Shown: positions 25,201-32,599, counted from the first letter of the stretch. The stretch: DNA of 64,000 nucleotides from Rhineura floridana (GCF_030035675.1 NC_084481.1:45825092-45889091), one strand, 5' to 3'. A program made the numbers and translations. Notes: generated by a model not told the origin, from the letters alone.

Positions 25201-28200
25201 AATAGCATGGGTGAGAGGATAGAGCCCTGTGACACACCGCAATTGAGAGGCCAAGGGTCTGAAACCTCATCACCCAATGCTACCTGTTGGCACTTATCAG
25301 AGAGAAAGGAGTGGAACCACTGTAAGACTGTGCCTCCCAATCCCATACTCTCCAGGCGATCTAACAGGATACCGTGGTCTACGGTATCAAAAGCCGCTGA
25401 GAGATCCAGGAGGACAAGGAAGGTGAATTCTCCCCTATCCAATGCCCTCCTCATATCATCGACCAGAGCGACCAAGGCTGTTTCAGTTCCATGTCCAGTC
25501 CTGAAACCCAATTGGTATGGATCTAGATAATCCGTTTCATCCAAGTGTGTCTGCAACTGATTTGCCACCACTCTGTCAATGACCTTGCCCAAGAATGGTA
25601 AGTTCGAAATTGGGCGAAAGTTGGTTAGAATCTGGGGATCCAAGGAGGACTTCTTTAAGATGGGTTTAATAATAGCCTCCTTGAGGGCTAGTGGCATAAC
25701 ACCCTCTTGGAGGGATGCATTAACCATTGCCTTGATCCCCTCACCCAATCTCTCTTTGCAGCTCATAAGGAGCCACGATGGGCAAGGGTCATTTAGACAA
25801 GTGGTGGGCCTTACAGATGAGAGCACCTTGTCCACATCCTCAGAAGGAAGAGGCCGAAATCGATCCCATTTGACCGGTTTGCAACTGGTCAACTCTAGCT
25901 CACTCACTGTATCCACGGCGCATGGAATCGAGCTCCTCAGGTGCTCGATTTTGTCAGCAAAGTGCTTTGCTAATTTGTCACAGGAGGCCTTAGACTGTTC
26001 CAAGGGTTCCTGAGCAACTGGACCGACCAGGCTTCGGACCACTTGGAACAACCTCCTGGGACAGCACTCCGCTGATGCAATGGAGGCGGCAAAGAATTCC
26101 CTCTTTGCCGCCCTCACCGCCACTTGGTAGGCAGCTATTGCTGCTCTAACCTGTGTCCAAGCATCTTCGGAGTGAGACTTCCGCCACCGACGCTCAAGTC
26201 GTCTCACCTCCTGTCTCAAAGTACGCAACCGTGGTGTGTACCATGGTGTGTACCATGGTGATACTTGAGTTCTGTTCAGGGGGAGAGGACGTTTTGGAGC
26301 CACTTGGTCTAACGCCCCGGCGATCCTCTCGTTCCACTCCATCACCAGGGCTTCAACCGGGCGACCTTCAGCAGGTTCCAATTCCCCAAGCGCCATCAGG
26401 AAACCATCTGGATCCATCAGGCGCCTGGGGCGGACCATTCTAATAGGACCTTTTCCCCTGCGGAGGGTGTGCGGCATCGAGAGATCCATCTTTACCAGAT
26501 AGTGGTCTGACCATGACACGGGGGTAAAAGAATTGGCCCCTAACTTCAGCACACTACCCTCCCCCCCCGGGACAAATACAAGGTCAAGAGTATGACTGGC
26601 TACATGGGTGGGCTCAGTATTACTAAGGCGCAGTTCCCAGGAAGCCATGGTTTCCAGGAAATCCTGAGGAGCTCCGGTGAGAGTGGTCTCAGCGTGTATG
26701 TTAAAATCACCCAGGACTAACAGCTCCAGGGACAACATTCGCACGTCTGAGATCACCTCAAGCACCTCAGCCAGGGAGTCTGCTGTGCAGCGGGGCGGGC
26801 GGTACACAAGCAGAATCCCTAAACTGCCCTTCGAGCCCAGCCTCCAGTACATACAATCAACAAAGCTAGTCCCATGAAGGGGAGGTCTGGCAAAGAGCAG
26901 CGACTCTCGGTAAATAACTGCCACTCCCCCTCCCCGCCTGTGTTCAGGGTCTTGGTGTGAAAAGTTGTACTGAATTTGGTGGGACTGCAGTGACATCAGC
27001 TGTGAATTGTCAGCCCCTAAATATAAAAGGCTATTGTTTGCGTGTGAGAGAGAGAAGTTTTGCTGTAGATTATCCTGACCTTAAACAGTGAGTGAATGGT
27101 CTGGGACCACCTGAATGTAATGCGGCGTTGTAGCCAAGTGGGGGCCTGGATGGGAGACCACTGGGAGCCCCATGTAAGCCATTCCAAACTTTTTAAAAGA
27201 AGAGGAAGATATAAGTAAACACTTGTACCTGTATATATAACTGTAATATTTGAGTGACATTGTGCTGTGTGGCATTGCACTGGTGGAGGAATAATGCCCC
27301 ATTGTAAACATTCACTTTCTGTTCTGACAAGTCCTGAGGTATAATTTTTATTTAAAAATATTTGCTACAGTGTTTACTACAAATGTTAAACTGATAAAGC
27401 GAGCAATGATTAGGAGTGGTAATTCTTGTCTTTCAGACTTTGAATGTATTCTTGATAAAAACAAGAAGCCCCTTCCACATACGGACCAGATTGTTGTCAT
27501 GGCTGACTTGAAGAGGGTACATTGGGGGCAAGATGGCCAGTTCTTGGGAAGGAAAGGGCTACCACCAGGAGCTCAGAGGTTGGATTATGAATTTTCCATG
27601 TGGTTGTCTATTCGAGATTCCACCATACTGTTTTATACTAGGCTTGCAAGTACAAATTCAAGGAATGCTGGTTTATCCCATTTAACTTGCCTGACTCTGC
27701 TTTCTCCTAATAAGTAGGTGATGGGCGAGTTGCATTTATAACTTCAGTCACTGGTGACCAAAACTATATATCAGTTGGGCAGGCAGCAGTGTTCCTTGGT
27801 CATTTCATCCATCCTACTCTACATCTTTCCCTAAGGTCAGGATGGGGAACACCTCAGGCCCAGGGGCCAAATACAGCTCTCTGGGCCTTGGGACTGCCCC
27901 CAGGCACACACCCTTCCCCAAGCCACACTCCCCACACGGTCTCCTTGCACCTTCCTTGAGTGTTTTTATTTGGCTGGAATGTGTCCTTCAACTCTGAATA
28001 AAGAAGGGTGTGTGTAGAAACTAACCTCCTGTACAAAGGTAAAATTTACATTCAATGCTCCGCCCACTTTTGCCTCTGATCCCACCCACCACTCGCATGT
28101 GGCCCCCCACAAGATTGCCCAGAAGAGAACGTGGCCCTTTGGCAGAAAAAGGTTCCCCACTTCTTCCCTAAGGAAACAATACCAATTTCAAGTAATCCAG

Positions 28201-30483
28201 AATTAGCTTATACTTAAGATTTTAACAACATTCAAAATAAATTGCTCCTTGCTTGGATCTGAACCTAAACACCAACCTCTACTCCTGTTTAAACTGGGAA
28301 GCACTTCTTAGCATCTGTAGTACTTTTCAACCATTAATAATTTGGAATTGAAATAAAATGTTACATTGTGAAATGCACTAAGGTTTGCAACAAAGCCTTT
28401 GGGGTTCTTGGACCAAGGCAAGCTGAGTTTTAAAAACAAAGAGTTCAGATGTTTCTGCAGGAACAGAATACCTTCAAACATAAACAGTGAATTATTATGG
28501 TGGGTGAATGAAAGAGCTAGACCAATTAAAACTGTACTTAGCAAACTTAAAGCATTATATAATGTATGCCATTGTAAAGGTCAGTTTTCAGCCAAGGCAG
28601 CTGCTTTGCAGTGTTGGTTATCAATAGGTTCTTTGGATTTAGCAGTACTAGTTTTTAATGATGGACCAATAACAGAGCTATAATTATAAAGTATTTGGAC
28701 AGGACTTTCTCAGCTTCTATCAAATGAGCAAATGTTATGGATACATAAATAGACATTACGATACCAGAAAGTAATATTGTGCTGGTTTTTTTGTGAGTTG
28801 GTTTTAGTTACAAAAGTTGCTGATCTGGATGTGAGGCATGAAAATGTCTGCAGAAAAAAAAATCTCCCCGCTCTTTTTTATTTCTTTACAAAGCCATTGT
28901 TGTCCCAATCTGCTGCACCTTTTTATTATTGTTTAAAGGAGCTTTTTCATTGTAGGATTGCAGCCAATCTGAGATCACATGGTCATCATGATACTCACAT
29001 GGTGCCACATAGCCATCAGCATTAGCTGTGATTATGTCATTTTGTGCAAATGAAGGATATTTCATTTCCTCCATTCTTTTACTGTAGTTTGTTCAGGGTG
29101 GACTCCTTCAATGAGTCTACAGCATTTCTAATGTAGAAACTCACTTTCTTATTGATAAGACAACCTATATTTAATTTATGTTCACTTTAGTTGCTTACTC
29201 AGTGGCAAATTGATTTCTAAGTGGCTCAGTTGTTGAACAGCCCGTTTCTTCATTGAACTTTATTTGCTCTAAAAGGTCGCTTTAAGATATCCTTACTATT
29301 ATTCTAAACATAAGTCACACATTTCAAGAGATTTATGCACATTCAAATGTTTCTTGTGCAGGCTTAACCATTTCTTTCAGTGGAGTTGAAGTATTACAAG
29401 CATGAAAAGTAAGGAATGTGAGTTATATCCCTTCATTCAAAGGAATCAAGGGAAAGCTGTCCTTGGCAGGGACACTCCATAGGTCCCCAAACTCAGAACA
29501 GATTGATACATTTGCAGCTTAAAATTGTAATGCGCATTTTTCTATATGCAAGCTCTCCATACTTTACCTTTGTTCTTTTCACTTCTGCAGTAGTTAGAGA
29601 TACCTGACTTCAGGAATTTTCAGTCCCTATTATCCAAATGCCTTGGCTTAGCTAAGGATGAACAGATTTTGTTTTCAGGTTGCTGAATCTGGTATATGTT
29701 GTTATATCATATGAATGATTATATTTTATTTTAGAATTGCAGTGGAATTTCTTGATTCAAAAGCCTTTTGCAAGAACTCAAATCACCTGAAAGGAGAAAT
29801 TGCTATGAAGAAGCGACATTTGGAGATTCTAGGATACCAAGTTGTCCAGGTATGGTGTCTGCAGTATTTTGCATCAGTATTGCATAGAATTGCAGAATTA
29901 ACTGAGATGTCATTATTATTTGAATGCTTTTTGTCATGAATATTCAGTCCTTCCAAAAGGTTGATTTCTGTTCTTGTGAATTGTTCTCAGTTGAACTTTG
30001 TTATTGCCATTGTTACTACATCATCCTTGTATGTGGCATTTTACAAAGAATGTGAGGATGTAATGGTCTTACAATCTAAAAATTGACACAAGAGGAGCAA
30101 CAGAGGAAAAAGGTGGAAGTAGAGGCAGGAATTAAAATGGGGAAGCAGCAGGAATCATTTCAGTTACTCAGACTACAGTGGCGTTTGGGGGCTTGGCAGT
30201 TGTTCCAAAGGCTTTAGTGAAAAGATGAGGTTTGGCTCGAAGGAAGGAAGAGAAGTTATTTAGACTTAGAGGGTTGAAGCTAGTGTTAGTCCTACTGAGA
30301 GGAGACATAGAAATTAATTGACATGACTATATTTGCTCCATTATTTTAAGATTTCTCCCCATATATTTTATAGTAATTTTTATTTTCTTTCAGATCCCTC
30401 ATTTTGAATGGAATTCCATGGAACTGTCATCAAAGGATGCTTGGATTGAATATCTAAAAAATAAAATATTTGAAAAAGTTTGA
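785..30483 (+). CDS. FASTKD1: FASTKD1, FAST kinase domain-containing protein 1 (3' portion, 12 exons)
   Basis: A mitochondrial RNA-binding protein of the FASTK family; human FASTKD1 influences mitochondrial mRNA levels (ND3). The visible coding exons are 785-910, 1569-1967, 3282-3392, 11773-11904, 16997-17483, 18257-18371, 20322-20450, 22437-22568, 23257-23370, 27437-27578, 29735-29849 and 30394-30483, about 697 codons against about 847 in human, so the first ~150 residues and the start lie left of the window. All borders are GT/AG and phases match across every junction. FAST_1 lies mainly in the sixth and seventh visible exons, FAST_2 in the seventh and eighth (FNVKFLAKLD onward), and the RAP domain in the last three (AVEFLDSKAF, KKRHLEILGY). 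The identity is fixed by sequence and by the KLHL41-BBS5 neighbours. No coding break is visible despite large intronic insertions. Confidence 0.95.
911..1568 (+). other. FASTKD1 intron with CT microsatellite
   Basis: No gene is visible. The only notable content is the long CT tract at 1184-1249 and a run of short T stretches before the next acceptor. Long frames on both strands here are produced by the dinucleotide repeat. Confidence 0.8.
1184..1249. repeat. (CT)n microsatellite
   Basis: About 33 uninterrupted CT dinucleotides (GA on the other strand), a polypurine-polypyrimidine tract about 320 bases upstream of the next FASTKD1 exon. The perfect run suggests a recent expansion that is probably length-polymorphic. 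Confidence 0.97.
1569..1967 (+). CDS. FASTKD1: FASTKD1 coding exon
   Basis: Acceptor TTTTTAG ends at 1568; donor GTAAGT at 1968. A 399-base exon encoding 133 residues of the helical repeat region, starting ILSVLMVRISEV and ending RIAGPEIRK plus two bases of Gln. Open throughout. Confidence 0.95.
1968..3281 (+). other. FASTKD1 intron
   Basis: No gene seen. A G-rich purine tract of GGGAGA-type units lies at about 2432-2488. The rest is unique-looking AT-rich sequence, with a clear T-rich tract before the acceptor at 3280-3281. Confidence 0.75.
2432..2488. repeat. GGGAGA-type purine-rich simple repeat
   Basis: An imperfect run of AGAGGG and GGGGAG units, all purine on the + strand. It lies within a FASTKD1 intron and creates spurious Ser/Pro/Leu-rich frames on the - strand. 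Confidence 0.9.
3282..3392 (+). CDS. FASTKD1: FASTKD1 coding exon
   Basis: Acceptor TTTTTAG at 3275-3281, donor GTAAAC at 3393. Encodes LVETALLMADEFDHHQ... to SSQLIQK, entering and leaving with the same split-codon phase as its neighbours. The next intron is over 8 kb because it carries an L2 copy and a DIRS element. Confidence 0.93.
3393..4415 (+). other. FASTKD1 intron, no recognised element
   Basis: AT-rich intron. Around 3895-4090 some short segments recur in inverted form (AATTTGCAT and CAATGCAAAT-like words), hinting at a worn foldback element, but I cannot define ends. A strong donor-like AAAAGGTAAGT occurs near 4022-4031 without a matching conserved exon. Confidence 0.55.
4416..5235 (-). 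mobile_element. L2-clade LINE, 5'-truncated copy
   Basis: On the - strand this encodes the L2 C-terminal region: LRLIRRLQPYLP, then DHITPVLYNLHWLPVIFRAQ, RAFSVAAPTIWNSLPMDLRH, and a KTWLF end near 4620. The 3' end carries a TAA-type tail at 4416-4437. It shares its 3' UTR (GCCGCCTATCTAG-like, CCACTCTAGGCG) with the longer L2 at 24.0-27.0 kb, so the two are close subfamily relatives. Similarity to that copy stops near 5235, where the tandem repeats begin. Frames are interrupted, so it is dead. Confidence 0.88.
5236..5793 (+). repeat. Two nested tandem-repeat arrays upstream of the DIRS coding region
   Basis: Two near-identical copies of an ~88-base unit lie at about 5238-5325 and 5326-5414, both containing GAAGGAGCCTGTCCATACGG. 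They are followed by five copies of a ~26-base motif beginning CATCCTGCCCCCTCTGTGG (starts near 5486, 5537, 5656, 5700, 5747), two being slightly diverged. Between them a ~46-base segment (CTATATTATACTAACGCTGA) is duplicated at about 5571-5660. The array abuts the DIRS gag-like region and is probably its 5' leader, although the left boundary is not certain. Confidence 0.8.
7220..8310 (+). mobile_element. DIRS RT/RNase H region (part of the fossil above)
   Basis: This part contains the RT connection and an RNase H domain: VVTTDASLIGWGAHC near 7825-7870, then INWLELKTVHLAL near 7920-7960, then RMDNTYVKSHLNRQGG near 8005-8050. This order is seen in DIRS and its relatives. It is preceded by the gag-like part and followed by the recombinase part. 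Confidence 0.8.
8310..9650 (+). mobile_element. DIRS tyrosine-recombinase region (part of the fossil above)
   Basis: The region reads as a phage-integrase-like tyrosine recombinase. The N-terminal SAM-like part is near 8640-8900 (ends RPSTTRIYQHTWVAF), then RRVSELGALF near 9075, and the terminal AHSTRSAATTAAF block near 9460-9500. The arginine, HxxR and C-terminal tyrosine signature of the family is recognisable. It is interpreted as a decayed mobile-element part, not a host gene. Confidence 0.85.
9697..10130 (+). repeat. DIRS internal complementary region and right terminal repeat
   Basis: The stretch at about 9727-9777 (GGACCATTGGTCTCACCTGA and onward) is the exact reverse complement of about 10076-10126 for ~50 bases. 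The two arms enclose ~300 bases of AT-rich sequence. This matches DIRS architecture, in which an internal segment complements the element's termini. Confidence 0.85.
10136..11772 (+). other. FASTKD1 intron remainder
   Basis: No gene or confidently named repeat seen. It contains C-rich runs (near 10325 and 10516), a short GT run near 10463 and a pyrimidine tract before the acceptor at 11771-11772. The longer frames in this stretch lack protein resemblance. Confidence 0.7.
11773..11904 (+). CDS. FASTKD1: FASTKD1 coding exon
   Basis: Acceptor GGTTTCAG ends at 11772; donor GTAAGA at 11905. Encodes ITSLLHQYLDLYRPPEL... to LQRLLT plus two bases. It joins in frame to the exon at 3282-3392 across the 8.4-kb repeat-filled intron. 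Confidence 0.94.
11905..13426 (+). other. FASTKD1 intron with repeat fragments
   Basis: A worn LINE 3'-end-like piece lies at about 12130-12260 (TTTATATCCTTCC...GGCGGCATACATGG type). An interspersed-repeat copy in minus orientation lies at about 12420-12790. The remainder, about 12800-13426, is AT-rich with nothing recognised. Confidence 0.6.
12420..12790 (-). repeat. Unnamed interspersed repeat, copy 1
   Basis: Its reverse complement shares AGCTCAGGATCCAGTGGATC and flanking words with the + strand copy at about 21930-22310, and a third partial copy lies at 23030-23160. It is non-coding. I do not recognise the family. Confidence 0.55.
14477..14614. mobile_element. Palindromic hAT-like MITE nested in BovB
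   Basis: A 138-base near-perfect palindrome starting CAGCCTTTCCCAACC and ending with its reverse complement, the arms meeting near 14545. Flanks ATCTACAC (14469-14476) and GTCTACAC (14615-14622) form an imperfect 8-base target duplication, as expected for hAT. The CTCCAGATGTTGTTGGAC arm word is typical of common reptile foldbacks. Confidence 0.85.
15831..16251. mobile_element. Tigger-like (Tc1/mariner) non-autonomous element nested in BovB
   Basis: Starts CAGGAATACCGCG and ends CGGGGTATTCCTG, about 14-base inverted ends, flanked by TA on each side (15829-15830 and 16252-16253). Subterminal repeats (CACTTTAA, GTTTAC words) are inverted as well. BovB sequence resumes exactly on the other side of the TA, so insertion post-dates the LINE. 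No transposase frame is present. Confidence 0.88.
16997..17483 (+). CDS. FASTKD1: FASTKD1 coding exon (largest visible)
   Basis: Acceptor TTATTTCAG ends at 16996, donor GTACTG at 17484. A 487-base exon encoding about 162 residues, starting CLQITVIPVDICMLIRAL and ending RIAAVTIQHIDK at a codon boundary. Entirely open. Confidence 0.96.
17484..18256 (+). other. FASTKD1 intron, nothing recognised
   Basis: AT-rich sequence without a recognisable repeat or frame. A good pyrimidine tract, CCCTTTTTCTTCTCTAG, precedes the next exon. Confidence 0.7.
18257..18371 (+). CDS. FASTKD1: FASTKD1 coding exon (FAST_1 part)
   Basis: Encodes VYNSGIYNLLLPFAFLNY... to IRHASCYL plus one base of Gly. Acceptor at 18255-18256, donor GTAAGT at 18372. 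It continues in frame from the preceding exon. Confidence 0.95.
18372..20321 (+). other. FASTKD1 intron with one foldback element
   Basis: Contains a worn hAT-like foldback at about 19497-19645. Otherwise no gene or named element is visible. The minus-strand frame at 18718-19197 has no family resemblance. Confidence 0.65.
19497..19645. mobile_element. Degenerate palindromic hAT-like MITE
   Basis: Arms GGGCAGCCAAAGTGGG... and ...CCATGTTGGCT are imperfect complements. The centre has CTGACCATTGGCCA next to GATGGGAGTTATAG, the same architecture as the younger copy at 14477-14614. It is more diverged and therefore older. Confidence 0.65.
20322..20450 (+). CDS. FASTKD1: FASTKD1 coding exon (FAST_1/FAST_2 boundary)
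   Basis: Encodes CFEPHLLVLLGFTLAVAEYF then IKAIFNVKFLAKLDAQLE. Acceptor TTGTACAG ends at 20321, donor GTAAGA at 20451. The FNVKFLAKLD segment marks the start of FAST_2. Confidence 0.95.
20451..21094 (+). other. FASTKD1 intron, nothing recognised
   Basis: AT-rich with no frame of interest. An AACCATGGTT palindromic word near 20670 may be part of a worn foldback. Confidence 0.6.
21095..21335 (+). mobile_element. tRNA-headed SINE with BovB-type tail (Sauria/ACA-type)
   Basis: The head carries an intact Pol III B box, GGTTCGAATCC (21159-21169), and a worn A box upstream. The body has TGGGTGACCTTGGGCCAGTC, and the 3' end reads GGTCGCCATAAGTCGGAATC followed by CGACTTGAAGGCA, the tail it shares with BovB LINEs for mobilisation. 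It lies sense to FASTKD1 in an intron. It is the clearest squamate marker in the window. Confidence 0.92.
21336..22436 (+). other. FASTKD1 intron with foldback piece and an unnamed repeat
   Basis: A short piece at about 21790-21860 (GTCCTATACCCACTTACCTG, with AATTCAATAGG) belongs to the small CCTATAC/CAATGGG foldback family scattered through the window. The unnamed repeat copy follows at about 21930-22310. A T-rich tract leads to the acceptor at 22436. Confidence 0.6.
21930..22310 (+). repeat. Unnamed interspersed repeat, copy 2
   Basis: Begins near ACTGCAATCCAAACC and ends near GGATTGCAGCCC, which are roughly inverted. It shares a ~90-base block including AACATCCCTGTGGTGTTGGC with the partial copy at 23030-23160, and shares GATCCAGTGGATC with the minus copy at 12.4 kb. 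Non-coding, possibly a non-autonomous DNA element. Confidence 0.6.
22437..22568 (+). CDS. FASTKD1: FASTKD1 coding exon (FAST_2)
   Basis: Encodes LPDTLNRRIRLRLMELNRAV then CPELQIPWFHEYYCQQMQQK. Acceptor AAAATCAG ends at 22436; donor GTGAAT at 22569. This is the core of FAST_2. Confidence 0.95.
22569..23256 (+). other. FASTKD1 intron with partial unnamed repeat
   Basis: Apart from the repeat copy at about 23030-23160 nothing is recognised. The acceptor at 23256 follows TTGTTTTCATCCCC. Confidence 0.65.
23030..23160 (+). repeat. Unnamed interspersed repeat, copy 3 (partial)
   Basis: Matches about 22135-22230 of copy 2 through GGAAGAGGGAGGTCTGCAC and AACATCCCTGTGGTGTTGGC, at roughly 85-90 per cent by eye. 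Confidence 0.65.
23257..23370 (+). CDS. FASTKD1: FASTKD1 coding exon
   Basis: Encodes NVSLSALQQQIHRLLGEIL then GGRHFAKVSVLTPYSYGI plus one base. Acceptor CATCCCCAG ends at 23256, donor GTGGGT at 23371. The next intron holds the large L2. Confidence 0.94.
23371..24036 (+). other. FASTKD1 intron, nothing recognised
   Basis: AT-rich sequence up to the TAA tail of the L2 LINE. No frame or repeat family recognised. Confidence 0.65.
24037..27010 (-). mobile_element. L2-clade LINE, 5'-truncated, 907-codon open frame
   Basis: The - strand frame at 26996-24273 is uninterrupted for 907 codons. It contains most of an AP-endonuclease (HRRGGGVAVIYR at residues ~19-30, LVLGDFNIH near 94-102, SDHYLV near 163-168), then the RT with DLSAAFDTVDHG near 545, CGVSQGSILSPML near 600 and the YADDTQLY catalytic box near 632. 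The L2 C-terminal block has DYCNVLYVGLP, HWLPV and APTLWNSLP. It ends KGKSL, followed by a 3' UTR and a TAA microsatellite tail (24037-24065). The endonuclease N-terminus and everything upstream is missing, with truncation near 27000. The intact frame implies a recent insertion. It is antisense to FASTKD1. Confidence 0.93.
27085..27200 (+). repeat. Possible 5S-rRNA-like SINE fragment
   Basis: CTGGATGGGAGACCACTGGG at 27146-27165 closely resembles the conserved internal control region of vertebrate 5S rRNA (TTGGATGGGAGACCGCCTGG). The flanks GCCAAGTGGGGG and CATGTAAGCC are only loosely 5S-like. It may be a 5S-headed SINE remnant or an unrelated repeat. It is not a functional 5S gene. Confidence 0.4.
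27437..27578 (+). CDS. FASTKD1: FASTKD1 coding exon
   Basis: Encodes FECILDKNKKPLPHTDQ... to GRKGLPPGAQ plus two bases of Arg. Acceptor CTTTCAG ends at 27436; the donor is GTTGGA at 27579, chosen because AG plus the A of the next exon gives Arg and restores the RAP frame. The frame would also stay open past this donor, but that extension does not resemble the family. Confidence 0.92.
27837..28165. mobile_element. hAT-type non-autonomous element with 8-base target duplication
   Basis: Flanked by identical CCCTAAGG (27829-27836 and 28166-28173). One end has GGATGGGGAACACCTCAGG, the other AAAGGTTCCCCACTTC, imperfect inverted ends typical of hAT (Charlie-like) elements. No transposase frame. It lies in the FASTKD1 intron before the RAP exons. 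A half-copy of related sequence occurs at about 40021-40160. Confidence 0.8.
28174..29734 (+). other. FASTKD1 intron remainder
   Basis: No gene, named repeat or long frame with family resemblance seen. AT-rich throughout. Confidence 0.65.
29735..29849 (+). CDS. FASTKD1: FASTKD1 coding exon (RAP domain)
   Basis: Encodes IAVEFLDSKAFCKNSNHL then AMKKRHLEILGYQVVQ. Acceptor TATTTTAG ends at 29734; donor GTATGG at 29850. This is the first half of the RAP domain. Confidence 0.96.
29850..30393 (+). other. FASTKD1 last intron
   Basis: Nothing recognised. The acceptor follows TTTTTATTTTCTTTCAG. Confidence 0.7.
30394..30483 (+). CDS. FASTKD1: FASTKD1 terminal coding exon
   Basis: Encodes IPHFEWNSMELSSKDAWIEY then LKNKIFEKV and TGA at 30481-30483. 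The tryptophan-containing end of the RAP domain matches the family C-terminus. Confidence 0.96.
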   Translation: MPHFEWNSMELSSKDAWIEYLKNKIFEKV

Positions 30484-30538
30484 TATCATGTGAATACACA
30501 AATATGAAGCTATTTATATAGATATTCTATCATGGAAC

Positions 30539-30544
30539 ATTAAA
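30539..30544 (+). terminator. Candidate FASTKD1 polyadenylation signal (ATTAAA)
   Basis: The common variant ATTAAA lies 56 bases past the stop codon. No canonical AATAAA is nearer. It is a weak call because the sequence is AT-rich and the real site could be further downstream. Confidence 0.4.
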
Positions 30545-30811
30545 TATTTTCAACCTTATGTCAGCTTTACTGAAATATCTTTTTTTAAACCGAGATCATA
30601 AAAACCCCCACTAGTGCTGTCATTCAGCAAGGGTGAATCGCATGCAGAATCAGGTTTACACATTTTGTGCTGTATGTAGATCTACATTTGAACCGACATT
30701 GTGATGCTTATCTAGATCTCTTTGAAATGGCAGGATAAGTCTCCCGATGCATATTGGGAATGCATTTCCCTATCTGTCTTAATGCTTGGGACCAGCTCAA
30801 CTAAAAACTGG

Positions 30812-31839
30812 TATTCACGAACAGGCAAAAAACCTTGCGGTTTAAGAACGTACCTATAGCCTACAGATATTTCTATCAAACTTTAAAAGCAGGGAAATTG
30901 GGCAGCTATAGTGAATGCACCAGGGGAGCAGGAGACCTGACCTCCTGTGTCAGATATTGGACTGCCCTACAAATTCGTCAGAATGCAAGCACAATTTGGG
31001 TTGGTCTTTCACAGTCCAATCCACTTCCTGTGTAGCTTGCAAGAATTTGGTCACATGTGCCTCTGAGCATATGGTGAGTGGTGGCAACACCTGCCATCTT
31101 CAAAGATAATTATATTTGTGTATTTTTGTTGGTGTTCTAACTTTGCTTCTTTCCTGTGTTACTAATGTTTCTACAGAGAATCTAAACTAGAACATTTTAT
31201 TTCCCTCATTATTCATCCTAGAAATCTGTGTCAAATTTATTTTTATTAATTTCAAAGCCTTTTTATTGGTCAATGTCATATGATGGTGAAGACAGCCTTT
31301 TGTGTTTCAAATTGCAGGTTATGTTCTATTTCTATTTTGGGTGCATTAACAGTTGAATCTGAAACTGCAGTTCGATGTAAAATTAGACTGATTACAATAT
31401 GTTGCTACTTCAGCAATGACTCTTAGCTGTGGGAAAAAAGAGGATGCATGTTTTCAGCCTGCTATGTTTAAACCACTTTATTTAAGGCAAGGTGGGCACG
31501 GTCAATTAAAAACATAGAGCACACCTAGAATTTTGCTAGAATATATTTTACCTCCCACTGTTTTATCTTGTGCAAATTGAGACACTCCTGAGGTCCACTG
31601 GAGACTATTCTGCAGAAGTCAGTGCCATTATTCCACAATTATGTTTGGAGTTTTTTTAATGCAAATTTTGCTCTACTTCACATATTCACAGAAATAGAAA
31701 CAAAAGAAAATTATTTCCTATAGGAAAGTTCACTAAAATTGCAAAGGAAGTCAGACATATTTAAAGTGACCATCTGAACTATATCAACTGTCTTAATAAT
31801 TTTGCTTCCTCCCTGCTAAAACAAGATTAGCACAGCACA
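30812..31839 (+). repeat. ~1-kb unnamed repeat, copy A
   Basis: Colinear with 40788-42252 over its full length at roughly 90 per cent by eye, including GGCAAAAAACCTTGC, GTCACATGTGCCTCTGAGC and CTGCTAAAACAAGAT. The start and end agree between the two copies to within a few bases. No coding potential, no obvious inverted ends. It is either an interspersed family or a local duplication. Confidence 0.85.
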
Positions 31840-32088
31840 TGTCTTGTTTCTATTATTTGGGCTGATTGTCCCCATTTCTCAGCCTAATCTGCCCCTCAGG
31901 ATGAAAACAACAGAGGGAGACCATGACCACCCCAAGGAAGAAGGGCACACTTAAAATGTAGAGGAAATAATGATGTACAACCATAGTGAGAAATCCAATA
32001 CTTATCGGAACATAGTAAGAAGAAATATTTATGGAAGCATTACTGTCAAAGATGTTTATTATTTATACAACCTGTACAGATGTTTATA

Positions 32089-32175
32089 GTGCAATCCTAT
32101 GCATGTTTACTTAGAAGCAAGTTCCAATGTATTCAATGGGGCTTAATCAAACAGAGAAACAGGTACAGGACTGCA
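32089..32175. mobile_element. Small foldback element, CCTATAC/CAATGGG family
   Basis: GCAATCCTATGCATGTTTAC at the left, ATTCAATGGGGCTTA in the middle and GGACTGCAACC at the right form an imperfect palindrome of ~90 bases. Related copies occur at 32600, 37865, 50255 and partially at 21790, 40545 and 55285. Confidence 0.65.
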
Positions 32176-32599
32176 ACCTCAAGTGATAAGGAACTTCACT
32201 TGTCCAACCCAAAATTTAAAATCATGCCACTTTAAGCTGTTTTGCAACTCTTTATACTTGTTTTTATGGTTATTGCATTTTAAAGGGATTTATTTCTTAT
32301 TGTGAGCTGCCTTGTTTTCAGTCGGCAACACTACCTCACAGGGTTGTTGGAAAGACTCCATATGTATATACACACATACTGGAGATAAAAAAATACATAC
32401 ACCACATATAATAGTTTATTGTCAAAACCAGTTGGTCATTGCAGAATATTTTTAAAAATGAATAAAGTCAGTATTAGTTTCCTGCATAATAAAACCAGTG
32501 ATACCTAAGTAAGCCCTGCCTAACTGCTTTAAAAAATTGGATTGGAGGGGGAAAGATTTAAATTCAAACACAATTCTTTGCTATGTTCACTCAAAAGTC

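Noticed and set aside
24273-26996. 907-codon frame as a host gene
   Set aside because: It is a canonical L2 endonuclease-RT frame with a TAA tail and close relatives in the window.
27140-27170. Functional 5S rRNA gene
   Set aside because: Only the control-region-like motif matches; the rest of the 120-base gene and a T-run terminator are absent.
27579-27717. Read-through of the FASTKD1 exon past 27578, since the frame stays open
   Set aside because: The donor at 27579 restores the conserved RAP sequence with the next exon; the extension does not resemble the family.
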